NCBI RefSeq assembly: GCF_026547205.1
Contig: NZ_CP106877.1
Span: forward strand, 2,258,771-2,322,770
Reading direction: 5' to 3'
DNA length: 64,000 bases
Origin: Fervidibacillus halotolerans
GTDB taxonomy: Bacteria > Bacillota > Bacilli > Bacillales > Caldibacillaceae
Every line of letters begins with the position of its first letter. Within the stretch, counting starts at the first letter, position 1. The notes under the pieces are model-generated. The model saw only the letters and a list, made by a program, of their open reading frames with translations, was not told the DNA's origin and did not search any database. Of this stretch, positions 62,841 through 64,000 are shown piece by piece. Made by a program: the position numbers and the translations under genes.

Positions 62841-64000
62841 TTATTTCAATTGAACGGTTTTGACTTCGTTCGGTTTTATGAAAAGGGTGAAGGTTCCTTG
62901 TTCCACATCTAATGAGTGAAGATAGGTTTCGTTTAAATTCACCTCACTCGCTTGTTGGGCACCTTTCATCTTAACATTCACACCTTGTTCGCTCGGATTA
63001 TAAAGACGTAGTACAAGGGCGTCTTCTTTTTCCGCCTTTTTCAACGTGCTTATGACTCCAACCGTTTCACCGATTTCCTCCAATAAACTAAAGTTAGCTG
63101 GTGTATGAATTCCGGATGGGTTTAGTTTCATCGCATCATACGGTATTTTGTTATATGTTTCAATCTTTGTTGTATATTCTTTTCCAATACGGGCTATTTT
63201 AACACCATCAAAGGTTCCCGCATACGTGGTAATGGCAAAATCCAATTCCAATTTTCCAATCATTTGGGAATCAGGAGTCGGTAATTTTATTCCAGACGGT
63301 CTTCCCGGTCGACGAATCAGTTCTTCTTTTCCAAGAACACCAATAGATCGGAACAAAGTAATGGCAATCGTATCGAATTTGTCACCGACGATTTCATATT
63401 CACGGGTACTGTTTGTTAGAACAAATACTCCACGATTATCGTTTGCTAATCCGACGAATGAAAGCATCGGATATATTGCATCCGGACGTTCTGACCATCC
63501 TTCTTTTTCCCAAACTCCCATCGCTTCATCAAAAACTCCCCGCTTAATCAATCCAAATTGATTATCAGCAAATGAAACCCTCGATGCAATTTTCGTTGGA
63601 ACCAATACTCTTAACCGATGATCCTTCGCATAGTTTTCAATTTCTGCATGAATATGAAGAATCGGTTTCGATTTTGCAACGGTAATATGCCATTTTACAT
63701 CAACTGAACAATCCGTTTCGCCATTTTTTCGTGCTTCAAGATCAGATGGAACCGGTAAACATAAGGATATCGTAATTTCGCCTCCGTATTTATTTTGGCG
63801 AACGATCGATTTTGCTTCAACATCATGGCTATAAATCAATTTTTCACCAAGTAACGGGGAATAATCATACTCATCACCATCATCTCCCCCATTTTCTAAA
63901 AGAAGAACTTGGTCAAATAGCTCATTCGTCTGCTTATCAAAAATTTTCAACGTACCGTTTTTGTTGACGGAAATCGAATAAAAATCCGTTTCAATTGTGT
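62841..64000 (-). CDS. GH38 alpha-mannosidase / mannosylglycerate hydrolase, C-terminal part
   Basis: Only the C-terminal 386 residues lie in the window; the frame is open through base 64000 (upstream codons give TIETDFYSISVNKNGTL). The visible part is the beta-sandwich region of GH38 enzymes: LKIFDKQTNELFDQVLLLEN, GGDDGDEYDYSPLLGEKLIY, HAEIENYAKDHRLRVLVPTK, then ARIGKEYTTKIE and the C-terminal small beta domain. The GDDGDEYDYSP segment is characteristic of the MngB/AMAN bacterial subgroup. Catalytic Asp residues lie in the part outside the window. Substrate (mannosylglycerate or mannosides) is not decidable here. Confidence 0.82.
   Translation of the reverse strand, partial: TIETDFYSISVNKNGTLKIFDKQTNELFDQVLLLENGGDDGDEYDYSPLLGEKLIYSHDVEAKSIVRQNKYGGEITISLCLPVPSDLEARKNGETDCSVDVKWHITVAKSKPILHIHAEIENYAKDHRLRVLVPTKIASRVSFADNQFGLIKRGVFDEAMGVWEKEGWSERPDAIYPMLSFVGLANDNRGVFVLTNSTREYEIVGDKFDTIAITLFRSIGVLGKEELIRRPGRPSGIKLPTPDSQMIGKLELDFAITTYAGTFDGVKIARIGKEYTTKIETYNKIPYDAMKLNPSGIHTPANFSLLEEIGETVGVISTLKKAEKEDALVLRLYNPSEQGVNVKMKGAQQASEVNLNETYLHSLDVEQGTFTLFIKPNEVKTVQLK

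Overview
This window comes from a low-GC Gram-positive of the Bacillaceae. The gene content is Bacillus-like: a CtsR-controlled small heat-shock gene, hom-thrC-thrB, pst-phoU, CcpA-type cre sites, PRD antiterminators and LPxTA cell-wall anchoring. TTG and GTG starts behind strong AGGAGG sites are common. No phage, complete insertion sequence or CRISPR array is visible. The two ends of the window cut an hsp20 gene and a GH38 mannosidase gene.

Layout. 0-14 kb is carbohydrate metabolism. It holds a LacI regulator, a sugar ABC importer and a GH65 phosphorylase behind a promoter with a cre-like site and three identical 14-bp palindromes. A glucose/GlcNAc-type PTS (EIIA, antiterminator, EIICB) follows behind a classical RAT/terminator leader. 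14-28 kb is mixed housekeeping: a short sigma factor, a DAACS symporter, tRNA-Pro(CGG), hom-thrC-thrB, hflX, and a CBS-ACT protein of the c-di-AMP-binding type. It also contains a cyclic-di-GMP-I riboswitch in front of a small SwrA-like gene. 28-42 kb is a run of minus-strand acyl-CoA genes (two acyl-CoA ligases, CaiB/racemase, thiolase, acyl-CoA dehydrogenase, SDR, enoyl-CoA hydratase, nitronate monooxygenase, TetR). 43-52 kb holds ung, a SLAC1/TehA protein, a broken SDR gene, and an operon joining an ascorbate-family PTS to a split transketolase. 52.2-53.95 kb is a large degenerate minisatellite with a unit of about 21 bp, followed directly by a NERD-domain gene. 55-63 kb is phosphate acquisition: pstSCAB-phoU and a cell-wall 5'-nucleotidase, both preceded by TTTACA repeats of the PhoP type.

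How it fits together. Several loci can be read as complete regulatory circuits from the DNA alone: CtsR/hsp20, a LacI-type repressor plus CcpA on GH65, RAT/antiterminator on the PTS, a TetR with matching operators before itself and its neighbour, a shared promoter element before hom and the DAACS symporter (suggesting a threonine/serine transporter), and Pho boxes on pst and the nucleotidase. The most unusual items are the riboswitch/SwrA-like unit, the minisatellite beside the NERD gene, the dispersed GGGTC/GACCC hairpins, and the PTS-transketolase operon of unknown substrate.
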